DNA from: Opitutaceae bacterium TAV5
Lineage (GTDB): Bacteria; Verrucomicrobiota; Verrucomicrobiia; Opitutales; Opitutaceae
Assembly (NCBI GenBank): GCA_000242935.3
Contig: CP007053.1
Coordinates: forward strand, 3,581,001-3,645,000
DNA length: 64,000 nt
Reading direction: 5' to 3'
This document shows positions 25,040 to 34,089 of the stretch, in pieces (the first letter of the stretch is position 1; the number at the start of each line of letters is the position of its first letter). The notes beneath the pieces were generated by a model. It saw only the letters and a list, made by a program, of their open reading frames with translations. It had not been told where the DNA came from and searched no databases. A program made the translations under genes and the position numbers.

Positions 25040-26680
25040 ATGCATCACAAAAACCACGTCTCTCTCAAACTCGCCGCTGCTCCGGTTCACCGGATGCAGA
25101 GCGGCGTCGGCGCCTCCTGGCACTCCATCCTCAATGCGCCCGTCGGCCACGGCGGGAGCGCGTTTGGCGGACAGCCGCCGGTGCTGCCGGTCCACGAGCC
25201 GCTCTGGAGATCGATCGAGGCGCAGGCCGATTGGCTGAAGCTGCGCTTCATCCGGCTGGAGTTCGAGTGGCGGCAATTTGAGCCGCGGCGGGGCGAGTTC
25301 ACCTGGGACTCTCCCGGGATGCGGATTCTCGACCGCATCTGCGCATGGGCGGAGCGGGCGGGAGCCGACGTGATGTTGCAGCAACAGTGGGGCGGGGTCG
25401 CCTGGAATTCCTTCCCGGAGTTTCGCGGCGATCCGGCGATGGAGACGTATTCGGCGCCGGCCGATCTGCACGCGTTTGCCGATGGGTGGATGCGCTTGCT
25501 GGAGGAGTTGTCTGTGCGGCGCGGATACCGCTGTATCCGATGGATCAATCCGATCAACGAGCCGGGTTACTGGTGGTGGCACTTGCCGGAGTCGTACCGG
25601 CTGCTGCGCGTCGAGGGAAACCGGGAGGCATCGCGCCGGCTGCAGCTAAGCTATCTGGCCGAGGCGTGCGCGATCTTGCGGCGGCGGTTGCGTGCGGAGC
25701 ACCCGGCGGTGCGGCTGATGGGGCCGGACGAGACGGACTTGCCGGTTTATGAACGGCTGGCGGCGGAGCCGTGGTTTGCGGCAGTGGATGACGTGGATTT
25801 TCATAGTTACAACTCCGTGTTCGACCACGAGCCGTTGCCCGCGGCGTGGAATTACCACATCGGCGACCGGATCGACTCGCTGGTGCGGCGGTACTGCGAC
25901 GAGGCGCATGCCGCCGGGAAGGGGCTTTTTCTGACGGAGGTGGGAAGCATGGCCTACGGTTACGGAGCGGACAACCCGGCTCCGGGTTGTCATCTGTCGT
26001 CGCTCAAGGACGTGGAGGTCCTGATCCGTTCGCTGGCGGCAGGCGTGGACGGTTTCAGCCACTGGAGTTTTACGAATCGCGGCGACATCGACGGGCAGTG
26101 GCAGCTCGTCGACACGTGGAGCATCGAGCACAAAAACTGGCTCCCGGAAGCGCGCCCGCACCGGCCGGCGTTTGACGTGCTGGGGCGGGCGATGCGCCAT
26201 GTGCCGAAGTGCGCCCGGATTTTTCCGGTCGAGGTGGACGGCGGCCGCATCGGCCAGCCGCCGCACCGGCGGGTGTGGGCCGTGGCCGCGCAGGACCCGT
26301 CCACCGGCGTCACCCGGCTCCTCGTGGTGAACAATGCAGAAGAGCCTTTCGAGTTCACCCTGTCGTTACCCGAAACCCGACGTGGAGACGGGACTGCTTC
26401 CGATGCCGGCGCCGGCGCGTGGTCGGTGCTCGATCCGTGTTCGGACAAGGCCACCCCGCTCGACAGGAGCCTGCGCGATTCCCGTTGCCGCAGCGGGGTG
26501 CTGCCGCCCCGGCAGCTCGTCATTTTGTCCAACGGCGCCGCCACTCCGGAGGAGCGGTCGCTTCCGGCCCGGTATCTGCCTCAACACGACATTGCCAAAC
26601 GCCCCGCAAATGCGTCTGACTCTCGCCTGGCTCCCAGCCATCTGCATCCTTCCTCCGTAATCCAGTCAGCGATACCATGA
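25040..26680 (+). CDS. Cytosolic clan GH-A glycoside hydrolase
   Basis: This 546-residue protein has a TIM-barrel with the acid/base Glu in INPINEPGYWWWHLPESYR and the nucleophile Glu in GLFLTEVGSMAYGYGAD, the two-Glu arrangement of clan GH-A. A beta-sandwich follows from about residue 400 (RLLVVNNAEEPFEFTLSLPE). There is no signal peptide, so it would act on imported oligosaccharides, unlike the secreted hydrolase at 20148. The ATG at 25040, preceded by AAGG, is preferred over an upstream TTG. Its last 4 bp overlap the start of the next gene (ATGA), so the two are translationally coupled. The substrate is unknown; family GH39 or a GH5-like group is possible. Confidence 0.78.
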   Translation: MHHKNHVSLKLAAAPVHRMQSGVGASWHSILNAPVGHGGSAFGGQPPVLPVHEPLWRSIEAQADWLKLRFIRLEFEWRQFEPRRGEFTWDSPGMRILDRICAWAERAGADVMLQQQWGGVAWNSFPEFRGDPAMETYSAPADLHAFADGWMRLLEELSVRRGYRCIRWINPINEPGYWWWHLPESYRLLRVEGNREASRRLQLSYLAEACAILRRRLRAEHPAVRLMGPDETDLPVYERLAAEPWFAAVDDVDFHSYNSVFDHEPLPAAWNYHIGDRIDSLVRRYCDEAHAAGKGLFLTEVGSMAYGYGADNPAPGCHLSSLKDVEVLIRSLAAGVDGFSHWSFTNRGDIDGQWQLVDTWSIEHKNWLPEARPHRPAFDVLGRAMRHVPKCARIFPVEVDGGRIGQPPHRRVWAVAAQDPSTGVTRLLVVNNAEEPFEFTLSLPETRRGDGTASDAGAGAWSVLDPCSDKATPLDRSLRDSRCRSGVLPPRQLVILSNGAATPEERSLPARYLPQHDIAKRPANASDSRLAPSHLHPSSVIQSAIP

Positions 26681-27441
26681 GTGAACAAAACCCGTCTCCG
26701 GCTCCCGCCGCCGCGCACAACGAAGCCTCCGTCCGGCCCGCAGAAACAACCGCGGCCGCAGCCGTCCCCGAGCACACCGCGCAGATTCTCGCCCATATCG
26801 AAAAGCACGTCGGCAAACCCGCCCGCGTGTTGCGCGCCGTCGCACCGGAGGACGGGGCCTCCGTCGACCTTCATGTGGTGGAGCCCACCGACGCGCGGCC
26901 TTTTTATACGTTCGTCACCGCGGGGATGAGCGATTTCGCCATGGTCCCGCCCAAACAGTATGCGGACTGGAGCCACGCGGAACTTTACCTGTGTCTGCCG
27001 CCGGACTGGAAAATCGATTTCGAAAACTGGCCGAAGGACGAAAACGCCTGGCCGCTCCGCGTCCTCGCCAACATCGCCCGCCTGCCGCACCGCCACGCAG
27101 CCTGGATCTGGTACGGGCAGACGCTGCCCAACGGAAACCCGCCGGAGCCGTTCGCGCCATCGGTGGGTTTCACCGCTGTGGTGCTGCAAACGCCGGCCCT
27201 GTTGCCGGAGGATTTTCTGGAGCTTCCGGTCGACGGGAAGACCGACGCCGACAAAAAGACCCTCCGTTTTTTCGCCCTGATCCCGATTTTTCCCGACGAG
27301 CTGAAGCTGAAAACGCAAAAAGGCATCGAGGCGCTGGAGGAAGCGCTCCAGGCGGGCGGCTGTTCCGAACTGCTCCGTGCCGACCGCGAAAGCGTGGCTC
27401 CGGCCCCGAAAAAAGGGCTCTGGGGCAGGCTGTTCGGATAA
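26677..27441 (+). CDS. Suppressor-of-fused (Sufu-like) domain protein
   Basis: In this 254-residue protein, after a Pro/Ala-rich start of about 30 residues, the chain shows a Sufu-domain pattern: HTAQILAHIEKHVGKPARVL, YTFVTAGMSDFAMVPP, ELYLCLPPDWKI, NWPLRVL-like sequence and FFALIPIFPDELKLK. It ends in KKGLWGRLFG. Bacterial Sufu-domain proteins are small cytosolic proteins, often linked to polymorphic-toxin immunity, and their role is poorly known. It starts within the stop codon of the glycoside hydrolase gene, so it is co-translated. No toxin gene is adjacent, which leaves its role here open. Confidence 0.82.
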   Translation: MSEQNPSPAPAAAHNEASVRPAETTAAAAVPEHTAQILAHIEKHVGKPARVLRAVAPEDGASVDLHVVEPTDARPFYTFVTAGMSDFAMVPPKQYADWSHAELYLCLPPDWKIDFENWPKDENAWPLRVLANIARLPHRHAAWIWYGQTLPNGNPPEPFAPSVGFTAVVLQTPALLPEDFLELPVDGKTDADKKTLRFFALIPIFPDELKLKTQKGIEALEEALQAGGCSELLRADRESVAPAPKKGLWGRLFG

Positions 27442-27520
27442 GGAGCCAAGGCAGGGCTGCCCGTCGCTCCCCCGCCGCCCACCGCCCGTCGCGCCGGCAG
27501 CGGCTCCGTTTTTCGTCTCC

Positions 27521-27536
27521 TCACACACGCGTGAGA
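27521..27536. promoter_or_regulatory. Candidate operator TCACACACGCGTGAGA upstream of the LacI gene
   Basis: This imperfect palindrome with a central CG lies 56 bp before the LacI ATG at 27592. The same 16-bp pattern (TCACACACG, G, TG, GA) occurs as TCACACACGAGTGTGA at 28675-28690 before the beta-helix gene. Two matching sites at the promoters of the regulator and its neighbour make this the best supported operator in the window. Confidence 0.65.
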
Positions 27537-27591
27537 GCTTGAGCCCCCGCCAACTTCGCCGCTTTCTTCTCCCGACCGCCCACTTCGCATC

Positions 27592-28620
27592 ATGGCCAAA
27601 AAAAGTCCCGTTGTCCGCTCCACCGCCGAACTCGCCGACCACCTCGGCCTCTCGCGCTGGACCGTCTCCCACGGACTCAATGACCGCCCCTGGGTCAAGG
27701 AGGAGACGCGCCGCCGCATCCAGGACGCCGCCAGGGAACTCGGTTTCACTCCCAACCCTCTCGCGCGCGGCCTGCAAAACGGCCGCACCGGCATGATCGG
27801 CGTCTGCTTCAACGAACTCGAAAACCCCATCATCGTAAAAAAAATCTCGATCCTCCAGCGCCTCCTGCAGGAGCGTGGCTACCAGGGTCTCATCGAACTC
27901 ACCCTCGGCAAACCCGACGTCGAGCAACGCGTGGTCCAGCATTTCCTCGCCATGCGCGTCGAAGGCATCGTCACCGTCAACTCGCGCTTCGATCCCTCCA
28001 GGCTCCTGGCCAGGTCCGGAATCCCGCTCGTCCACATCGATCCCTACGACGAAACGTTGCTTCCGCACGTGCGCATGGATCGCGCCGCAGCCATGGAGGC
28101 GCTTGTCCTCCACGCCACCTCGCTCGGCCATCGCCGCTTCGTCCTCCTCGGCATGCCCGAAAACGAATTCGGCGAACGCTGGCGCGGTCTCCGCGCCGGT
28201 TTCAGCCGGGCCGGCATCGATGAAACGCGCGACGTTCGCGGCATCGACCGCGGCGACCCCGATCCGCCCGATTACGACCACGGCCGCACGCTCGCCGGCG
28301 ACCTGCTCGACAGCGGCTTCGTCCCGACGGTCATCCTCGCCGTTAACGACCGTGTTGCCATCGGCGCCATGAACCGCCTTTCCGAGGCCGGCTGGCAGAT
28401 CCCCCGAAAATGCTCCGTCACCGGCTTCGACAATCTCGACATCGGCAACCACTGGAACCCCCGCATCACCACCATCGACCACCAGGCCGAGGAGCTCCTC
28501 GTCAGCGGCCTCGAGCTCCTCTTCCGCCGCATTCTCCGCCCCCGCTCCGGATCGACCTACACCGAAACGATCGCCCCCCGCCTCATCCCCCGCCAATCCA
28601 CCCTCCCGCCCTCCGCCTGA
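27592..28620 (+). CDS. LacI/GalR-family transcriptional regulator
   Basis: This 342-residue regulator has the helix-turn-helix STAELADHLGLSRWTVSHGLN, in which the second helix ends SRWTVSHGL, and a PNPLARGLQNGRTG hinge. The sensor domain includes GIPLVHIDPYDE and ILAVNDRVAIGAMNRL, and its conserved VTGFDNLDIG is the last landmark. It lies immediately upstream, in the same direction, of the beta-helix, autotransporter-repeat, pseudopilin, acetylesterase and oxidoreductase genes, with operator-like sites before itself (27521-27536) and before the beta-helix gene (28675-28690). It is therefore the probable repressor of that set, and the ligand may be a pectin-derived sugar. Confidence 0.92.
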   Translation: MAKKSPVVRSTAELADHLGLSRWTVSHGLNDRPWVKEETRRRIQDAARELGFTPNPLARGLQNGRTGMIGVCFNELENPIIVKKISILQRLLQERGYQGLIELTLGKPDVEQRVVQHFLAMRVEGIVTVNSRFDPSRLLARSGIPLVHIDPYDETLLPHVRMDRAAAMEALVLHATSLGHRRFVLLGMPENEFGERWRGLRAGFSRAGIDETRDVRGIDRGDPDPPDYDHGRTLAGDLLDSGFVPTVILAVNDRVAIGAMNRLSEAGWQIPRKCSVTGFDNLDIGNHWNPRITTIDHQAEELLVSGLELLFRRILRPRSGSTYTETIAPRLIPRQSTLPPSA

Positions 28621-28674
28621 CGCTCCGGTGAAACCCCGATCCGCCAAGATCGAAAGATGCCTTGTCCCCATAAA

Positions 28675-28690
28675 TCACACACGAGTGTGA
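28675..28690. promoter_or_regulatory. Candidate LacI operator TCACACACGAGTGTGA before the beta-helix gene
   Basis: AATCACAC and GTGTGATT are perfect 8-bp arms around ACGA. The site lies 79 bp upstream of the beta-helix ATG and shares its core with 27521-27536. A repressor bound here would control the five downstream genes. Confidence 0.7.
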
Positions 28691-28768
28691 TTTATTCTTG
28701 CCATCAGCCAAAACCTCCTCCTCGCTTGCCGTCACTCCACCACGTTTTCCCGCACCCAGGCGCCCCGC

Positions 28769-30598
28769 ATGAATCCCTTGTCACACCACCCGCTGCTGCC
28801 CTGCCTCCTCGTTCTCGTCACGAGTCTCGCCGCCCCGGCCCGTGCGGCCACCCTTGTTGTTGATCCCGCCGCCGCCGCGGTGGAGCCGGCCGGGTCCGCC
28901 GGAAACACTTTCCGCACCCTCCAGACCGCCCTCGATCGCGCGCAACCCGGCGACACCATCGACATCCGCCCCGGTATTTACCGCGAACACCTTCGCCTCA
29001 CGCGCGGCGGCCGGCCCGGCGCTCCCGTCACCCTTGCCGGCCGCCCGGGCGCCATCCTCGACGGCAGCATCGCCGGCCGGCTCGACTGGCAACCCGCCCC
29101 CGACATCGCTCCCGGCGTCTGGCGCGCCCCGCTCGATTTCCACGCGTTCACCATTGCCGCCAATGGCAAGCTCGTCACCACCCTCGACGAAAAACGCACC
29201 GACCCCTCCCGCGAAAAACAACTCCGCCCCCGCGACAATATCCGCTGGCCCGCCGCCTTTCGCGACGGCATCGGCCCCTCCGGCTGGGAGGGTGTCAAGG
29301 CCCTCGCCCTCTACCGCCACGAGGCCCGCGAACTCCTTCTCCGTTTCCAACAAAACCTCGATCCCCGCACCCTCGACCTCGCCATCGCGCCGAAAACGCC
29401 CCTCATCACCATCGACGGCGCCAGCCATGTCGTCGTCCGCGGCCTCGCCCTCCGCAACGCCGCCTACGGCGTCCACGTCACCCGCGCCGCCGATGTGATC
29501 GTCGAACACTGTGCCATCGGCCCCATCGACTTCGGCCTCCACCTCGGCGAAGGCAGCGAACGCGTCACTCTCCGCCACAACGAAATCTGGATGGCTCCTT
29601 ACGCTGGCGCCGACCCTCGCCAGCCCGGCCAGTGGGATGCCTGGCAAGCCTGCAAAAGTGGTGGCTACTACGACCGCTACGCCGTCCGCATCGCCAGCAG
29701 CCGCGGCCACCACGAAATCCACGACAACCTCATTCGCGATCACTGGGATGGCATCCAGTCCGGCTTTCCCGGCACCCCGGAGGAAAACGCCGCCGTCCAC
29801 GTCCACCACAACCGCCTCGTCAACATCTTCGACGACGGCTTCGAAACCTCCGGAGGCCAGACCGGCAGCCGCTGGCACGACAACCTCATCGAAAACGCCC
29901 GCGTGGCTGTCCGCATCAAAGACCCCGCCGCCGGCCCTCTCTACATCTACCGCAACCTCTTTCTCCGAAACCTCCAGGACTTCCGCAACTGGGCCGGCAA
30001 GGACGGCCCCGTTCCCGGTGTCCAGGTCCGGATTTACCACAACACCTCCACCTCCGGCGCCGCCTACAACATGAGCTACGCCGCCGGCTCCACCATCACC
30101 ACGCCCGGTTTTCATTTTCACAACAACCTCTTCTGGACCCGCACCTGGCTCCGTCGGGACAACGCTGCCAGAGTCACCTACCCGCCGCCCGACTGGCAGG
30201 GCGACTACAACCTCTATGCCCGCTCCACGCCCGCGCATCCGCGTCCCGGCGAAGCGCCCTTCACCCCGCAAAACCTGGCCGATCTCGACCGGAACTGGGC
30301 CGATGCCCGCGCCCTGGCGCAGCAAGCCGGCCGGGACATCCACGCCCTCTGGCTCACCGACCGCGCCCCCGGCCTGACCGATGCCGCCGCCGCCGACCTC
30401 ACGCTTGCCGCCGACAGCCCCGCCCGCGCCGCCGGCCTCGATCTCTCCGCGCTGGCGGAAAAACTCCCCGGCTGCCCGCCCGGTTATTTCCGCGGCGAGC
30501 GCCCCGACATCGGCGCTCTCCAGTTTGGCGAACCGATGCCGCGCCTCCCCCGCCCGCCACCCGCAATCACCACCGCCAGCCAGAATCCAAAACCGTAA
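28769..30598 (+). CDS. Secreted right-handed parallel beta-helix protein (pectate-lyase-like fold)
   Basis: In this 609-residue protein, after a signal peptide (LLPCLLVLVTSLAAPARA) comes the NTFRTLQTALDRAQPGDTID motif, with GIYREHLRL and DGS close by. This is the standard N-cap of right-handed beta-helix proteins, and short rungs such as VIVEHCAIGPIDFGLHLGEG, HHNRLVNIFDDGFETSGG and YIYRNLFLRNLQ follow. Such folds include pectate lyases, polygalacturonases and other polysaccharide lyases. I cannot assign the reaction, but an uronate-rich substrate is plausible given the acetylesterase downstream. The start is 79 bp after a LacI-type operator. The C-terminal part (GYFRGERPDIGALQFG) is typical of beta-helix proteins that end with a fused strand. 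Confidence 0.85.
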   Translation: MNPLSHHPLLPCLLVLVTSLAAPARAATLVVDPAAAAVEPAGSAGNTFRTLQTALDRAQPGDTIDIRPGIYREHLRLTRGGRPGAPVTLAGRPGAILDGSIAGRLDWQPAPDIAPGVWRAPLDFHAFTIAANGKLVTTLDEKRTDPSREKQLRPRDNIRWPAAFRDGIGPSGWEGVKALALYRHEARELLLRFQQNLDPRTLDLAIAPKTPLITIDGASHVVVRGLALRNAAYGVHVTRAADVIVEHCAIGPIDFGLHLGEGSERVTLRHNEIWMAPYAGADPRQPGQWDAWQACKSGGYYDRYAVRIASSRGHHEIHDNLIRDHWDGIQSGFPGTPEENAAVHVHHNRLVNIFDDGFETSGGQTGSRWHDNLIENARVAVRIKDPAAGPLYIYRNLFLRNLQDFRNWAGKDGPVPGVQVRIYHNTSTSGAAYNMSYAAGSTITTPGFHFHNNLFWTRTWLRRDNAARVTYPPPDWQGDYNLYARSTPAHPRPGEAPFTPQNLADLDRNWADARALAQQAGRDIHALWLTDRAPGLTDAAAADLTLAADSPARAAGLDLSALAEKLPGCPPGYFRGERPDIGALQFGEPMPRLPRPPPAITTASQNPKP

Positions 30599-30627
30599 AT
30601 CCGCACGTCTTCACTCCTCACCCGCCC

Positions 30628-32553
30628 ATGAAAAAACCGATCATCTCCTCCATCCTGCCCGCCTTCACGCTCCTCCTCGCCTCTCCGCTGTCCGCCCGGA
30701 CTGCCACCTGGCAGGGCACCGCCGGAGACGGCAAATGGACTACCACGGCCAACTGGGCAGACGACACGCCCCCCACCGAATTGCTCGACGCCATCTTCGA
30801 TACAACCGTCGCGCTCACGGTCGATCTCGATGGCGCCGATGTCATCGCGCGCAGCCTCGACGTCACCACCGCGTCCACCTCCGGTCGCACCCTGACCATT
30901 TCGGGTGACGGCTCGCTCACCCTCGCTTCCGGCAACCTCACCAAGAGCGGCACCGCCGGCCTCACTCTCGCCTCCGGTCTCGTGCTCGGAGCCAGCGGTG
31001 AGTGGAACACCGCCACCGCGGTCACAGTCACCGGAGCGATTTCCGATGGCGGCGAAGGCCACGGCATCACGAAAACCGGTGTCGGCGCCCTCTCTCTCTA
31101 CGGCGCATCCACTTGGTCCGGCGGCTTCGAGATGGCTGGCGGCAGCGTCCAGATCTATCACAACGCCGCCCTCGGAACGGGGACACTCAAGCTCACCTCC
31201 GGCACGACCCTGGGATTTAATTTTAATGGCAGCGCCCTCGCCAATGCCATCGAGCTTAACGGCACCACCACCGACTGGCGCATGGGAACCGCCGCCGGAC
31301 TGGGGCGCGAAGTGACGCTCTCCGGAGCGATCACCGGCACCGGCAATCTTCGCACCCGCGGCGGGGCCGGGACCTGGCGTTTCACCAACACCATCAACCT
31401 CACCGGCAGCCTCCAGTTCACCGCTTCCGATACCGCCACCACCGGAGCCTACACCAGCATCCTCTCCGCCGCTCCCACGCTTACCAACAACATCCGCCTC
31501 GGCCTCGATGACGCCGCCGCCAGCTTCAACCTCCTCTTCGACCAGGCCGGCGCCTACGGCGGCTTCACCAACATCACCGTCCTCGCCAACAACGCCCGCA
31601 ACACCATCGCCGGCACCCACGACACCGGCTCCGTCACGCTCGCTCCCACCGCCACCAACGGCATCGTCCTCAACAACACCGCAAACAATCCCGACGGCGC
31701 GGCCAACTTCGCCACCCTTCACCAAGCGGCCACCACGCGTATCGACAAGCGCATTACAGACAGCGGCGGCGCCACGCCGGTCCCCGTTTTCATCAACGCC
31801 ACCTGGCAGCAAGTCGATGCCGCCGCCACCGCCGCGGCCAATACCGCGGGCGCGGCCGCCTATACCACCTGGACTCCCACCGGCGTCGTCGAGTTCGCCG
31901 CCACTACCGGCAACACCTACGCCGGCGGCACCACCGTCGAAGCCGGCACCCTCCGCGTCACCAACACCAGCGGCTCCGCCACCGGCGCCGGCGCGGTCCT
32001 CGTGAAAACCGGAGCCCGTCTCGACGGCACCGGTATCATCGCCCCGACGGGCGCCGCCGGCATCCGCATCGCCGACGGAGCCACCCTCGCCGCCGGCGAC
32101 GCCGATTCTCCCGGCACCCTCCGCTTCGACGGCGGCGGCACCACTGCCCCGCTCCTCACCCTCGATGCCGGCGCCACCCTCGAATTTCGCCTCGGTTCCC
32201 CCGGCGTCGGCGACCGGATCGACCTCTGGAGCTACACCGCCGGAGACCTCGTTTTCTCCAACAACACCGTCAACATCCTCGACGTCGGCGGACTCGCCGA
32301 GGGCACCTGGACCCTGTTTGCCTTCTATGCCGATTCCGGCTCCGACGTTTCTGTCGTCAGCGGCATCCTCAGCGGCCTCACTCTCGGCGCCGGGCTCGAA
32401 GCCTTTTCGGCGAGCCACTTCGTCTATGCGGACAACCGCATCGACCTCGTCGTCGCCTCCTCCATTCCCGAAGCCTCCACCTGGCTCTGGGTCGTTCTCC
32501 CCGGCCTCCTCGGCATCGCCCTCCATCAACGCCGCCGCCACCCCCGCCTCTGA
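30628..32553 (+). CDS. Autotransporter-type beta-strand repeat protein with PEP-CTERM-like tail
   Basis: This 641-residue protein has a signal peptide (SSILPAFTLLLASPLSA), then repeats rich in Thr, Gly, Ala and Ser with patterns like WQGTAGDGKWTTTANW, TLTISGDGSLTLASGNLTKS and TGNTYAGGTTVEAGTLRVTN. These are the TGNTY..GTTV autotransporter-associated strand repeats that build an extended passenger. The end reads IPEASTWLWVVLPGLLGIA followed by a basic HQRRRHPRL, a PEP-CTERM-like sorting tail with PEA instead of PEP. It is likely a surface-anchored fibrous or adhesive protein. The long open frame that extends upstream of 30628 is not part of it. Confidence 0.85.
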   Translation: MKKPIISSILPAFTLLLASPLSARTATWQGTAGDGKWTTTANWADDTPPTELLDAIFDTTVALTVDLDGADVIARSLDVTTASTSGRTLTISGDGSLTLASGNLTKSGTAGLTLASGLVLGASGEWNTATAVTVTGAISDGGEGHGITKTGVGALSLYGASTWSGGFEMAGGSVQIYHNAALGTGTLKLTSGTTLGFNFNGSALANAIELNGTTTDWRMGTAAGLGREVTLSGAITGTGNLRTRGGAGTWRFTNTINLTGSLQFTASDTATTGAYTSILSAAPTLTNNIRLGLDDAAASFNLLFDQAGAYGGFTNITVLANNARNTIAGTHDTGSVTLAPTATNGIVLNNTANNPDGAANFATLHQAATTRIDKRITDSGGATPVPVFINATWQQVDAAATAAANTAGAAAYTTWTPTGVVEFAATTGNTYAGGTTVEAGTLRVTNTSGSATGAGAVLVKTGARLDGTGIIAPTGAAGIRIADGATLAAGDADSPGTLRFDGGGTTAPLLTLDAGATLEFRLGSPGVGDRIDLWSYTAGDLVFSNNTVNILDVGGLAEGTWTLFAFYADSGSDVSVVSGILSGLTLGAGLEAFSASHFVYADNRIDLVVASSIPEASTWLWVVLPGLLGIALHQRRRHPRL

Positions 32554-32579
32554 TTCACCTGCCCCTCTTTCGCCCCGCC

Positions 32580-33284
32580 ATGAAACACACGCCACGCACC
32601 CGCTGCGTCATCGCTCCCCACGCCGCCCTCCTCGCGTTCACGCTGGTCGAACTGCTCACCGTCATCGCCATCATCGGCATCCTCGCAGCGATCATCATCC
32701 CCGTCGCCGGCAACGTCCGCAACAAGGCCCGTGGCATGCAATGCCTCTCCAACCTCCGCCAGATACAGGTCGCCAACATCCTCTACGCCGCGGACAACAA
32801 AGACACCTACGTCCCCATTCGCGACGACACTCACGAGGCCGAATACGGCAGCCGGTGGTGGCGCAGCAACCCCCACTTCCTCGCCATCCTCAGCCCCCGC
32901 CCCACCATGGTCGAACAACTCAAATGCCCTCTCGGCAAGGCCCTCTACGACAGCACCTCCAACAAACACTCCACCGCCTACGGTTACAACTCCACCAGTC
33001 TCAGCCCCGGCGGCATCACCGGACTCTGGCAGGTGAAAGTGAGCGATGTCCAGCGTCCCTCCCGGACCATTGCCTTTGTCGACGCTCTCGACCAACACGT
33101 GAAATACGCGAACTCCAATGACTACACGGGCGAGGAAGTCGCCACAAACCAGACCACCTCCTACCGACACGGCGCCGCCGCCAATGTCGTTTACTGGGAC
33201 GGCCACGCCGCCCTCGTCAAACGCGACCAGCTCGCCAAGGACGCCGCCGACCTGAACAAACCGCAATGGATGACCGTCGAATAA
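32580..33284 (+). CDS. Pseudopilin-like protein with prepilin segment and H-X9-DG motif
   Basis: This 234-residue protein has the prepilin segment AFTLVELLTVIAIIGILAAI after a 19-residue leader, with Ala at -1 and Glu at +5. NLRQIQVANILYAADNKDTYVP and CPLGKA follow, and near the C-terminus is HGAAANVVYWDG, an exact H-X9-DG motif. It is the counterpart of the gene at 22345, in a module with the same partners. It starts 27 bp after the PEP-CTERM-like gene stops, so they are probably co-transcribed, and it precedes the acetylesterase by 5 bp. Confidence 0.85.
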   Translation: MKHTPRTRCVIAPHAALLAFTLVELLTVIAIIGILAAIIIPVAGNVRNKARGMQCLSNLRQIQVANILYAADNKDTYVPIRDDTHEAEYGSRWWRSNPHFLAILSPRPTMVEQLKCPLGKALYDSTSNKHSTAYGYNSTSLSPGGITGLWQVKVSDVQRPSRTIAFVDALDQHVKYANSNDYTGEEVATNQTTSYRHGAAANVVYWDGHAALVKRDQLAKDAADLNKPQWMTVE

Positions 33285-33288
33285 TCTC

Positions 33289-34089
33289 ATGCCCTCCTTC
33301 CTCATCTGTATCCATAAAGCCGTGACTACGGCCTGCCTGTCGCTTCTCCTCGCCGGCGCCCTCCACGCCGCGCCGGCCGCCGCCAGCGGTGTCACACCCT
33401 CCGCGCCGCCCCCGCTCACCCTCGCCCTCGTCGGCGACTCCACCGTGGCCAACTATCCGCCCGGGCATCCCCGTCGCGGCTGGGGCCAGCTCCTCCCCGA
33501 GTTCCTCGCGCCCAATGTAAACGTCCTCAACGAAGCCCGCGGCGGACGCAGCACCAAAAGCTTCGAGGCGAAATACTGGACCCGGGTTCTGAGCGCCAAG
33601 CCCGACTTCATTTTCATCCAGTTCGGTCACAACGATTCGCACGCGAAGGACAAACCCGAGGCTACCGACGCCGCCACCGACTATCGCGACAACCTCCGCC
33701 GTTACGTCACCGAAGCCCGTGCCGCCGGCGCCACTCCCGTGCTCGTCACTCCCGTCAGCCGCCGCACTTTTCGCAAAGGCCAGCTCACCGACCGCCTTGC
33801 ACCGTACGCTGATGCCATGCGCATCGTCGCCACCGAAACGAAGACCCCGCTCGTCGACCTCCACAAAAGCAGCGCCGATCTCTTTACCCGGCTTGGCGAA
33901 GCCGCTACCGACGACTGGACGCTCAACAATGCTGGCCAGCCCGATCAGACCGGCCCGGGCGACCGCACTCATTTCACCGAAACCGGCGCGCGCGAGATCG
34001 CCCGCCTCGTGGCTGAAGCGCTCCCCGCCATCGATCCGCGACTGGTCGGGGCGACTGTCATACCGTCGGGCTCCGCGGTGTCTCCATGA
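33289..34089 (+). CDS. Rhamnogalacturonan acetylesterase-like SGNH hydrolase (CE12 type)
   Basis: This 266-residue protein has a signal peptide (LSLLLAGALHAAPA) and an SGNH hydrolase body. Block I is VGDSTVANYP (nucleophile Ser), block II has NEARGGRSTKSF (oxyanion Gly), block III IQFGHNDSH (Asn), and block V DRTHFTETGARE carries the catalytic Asp and His. This pattern is that of CE12-family rhamnogalacturonan acetylesterases, which remove acetyl groups from pectin backbones and so expose them to lyases. It overlaps the next gene by 4 bp (ATGA). Another polysaccharide deacetylating role is possible, but the order of blocks fits CE12 well. Confidence 0.88.
   Translation: MPSFLICIHKAVTTACLSLLLAGALHAAPAAASGVTPSAPPPLTLALVGDSTVANYPPGHPRRGWGQLLPEFLAPNVNVLNEARGGRSTKSFEAKYWTRVLSAKPDFIFIQFGHNDSHAKDKPEATDAATDYRDNLRRYVTEARAAGATPVLVTPVSRRTFRKGQLTDRLAPYADAMRIVATETKTPLVDLHKSSADLFTRLGEAATDDWTLNNAGQPDQTGPGDRTHFTETGAREIARLVAEALPAIDPRLVGATVIPSGSAVSP

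Noticed and set aside
29632-30627. Upstream extension of the autotransporter-repeat gene
   Set aside because: It overlaps the beta-helix gene in another frame and has Pro/Arg-rich non-protein composition; the signal peptide starts at 30628.
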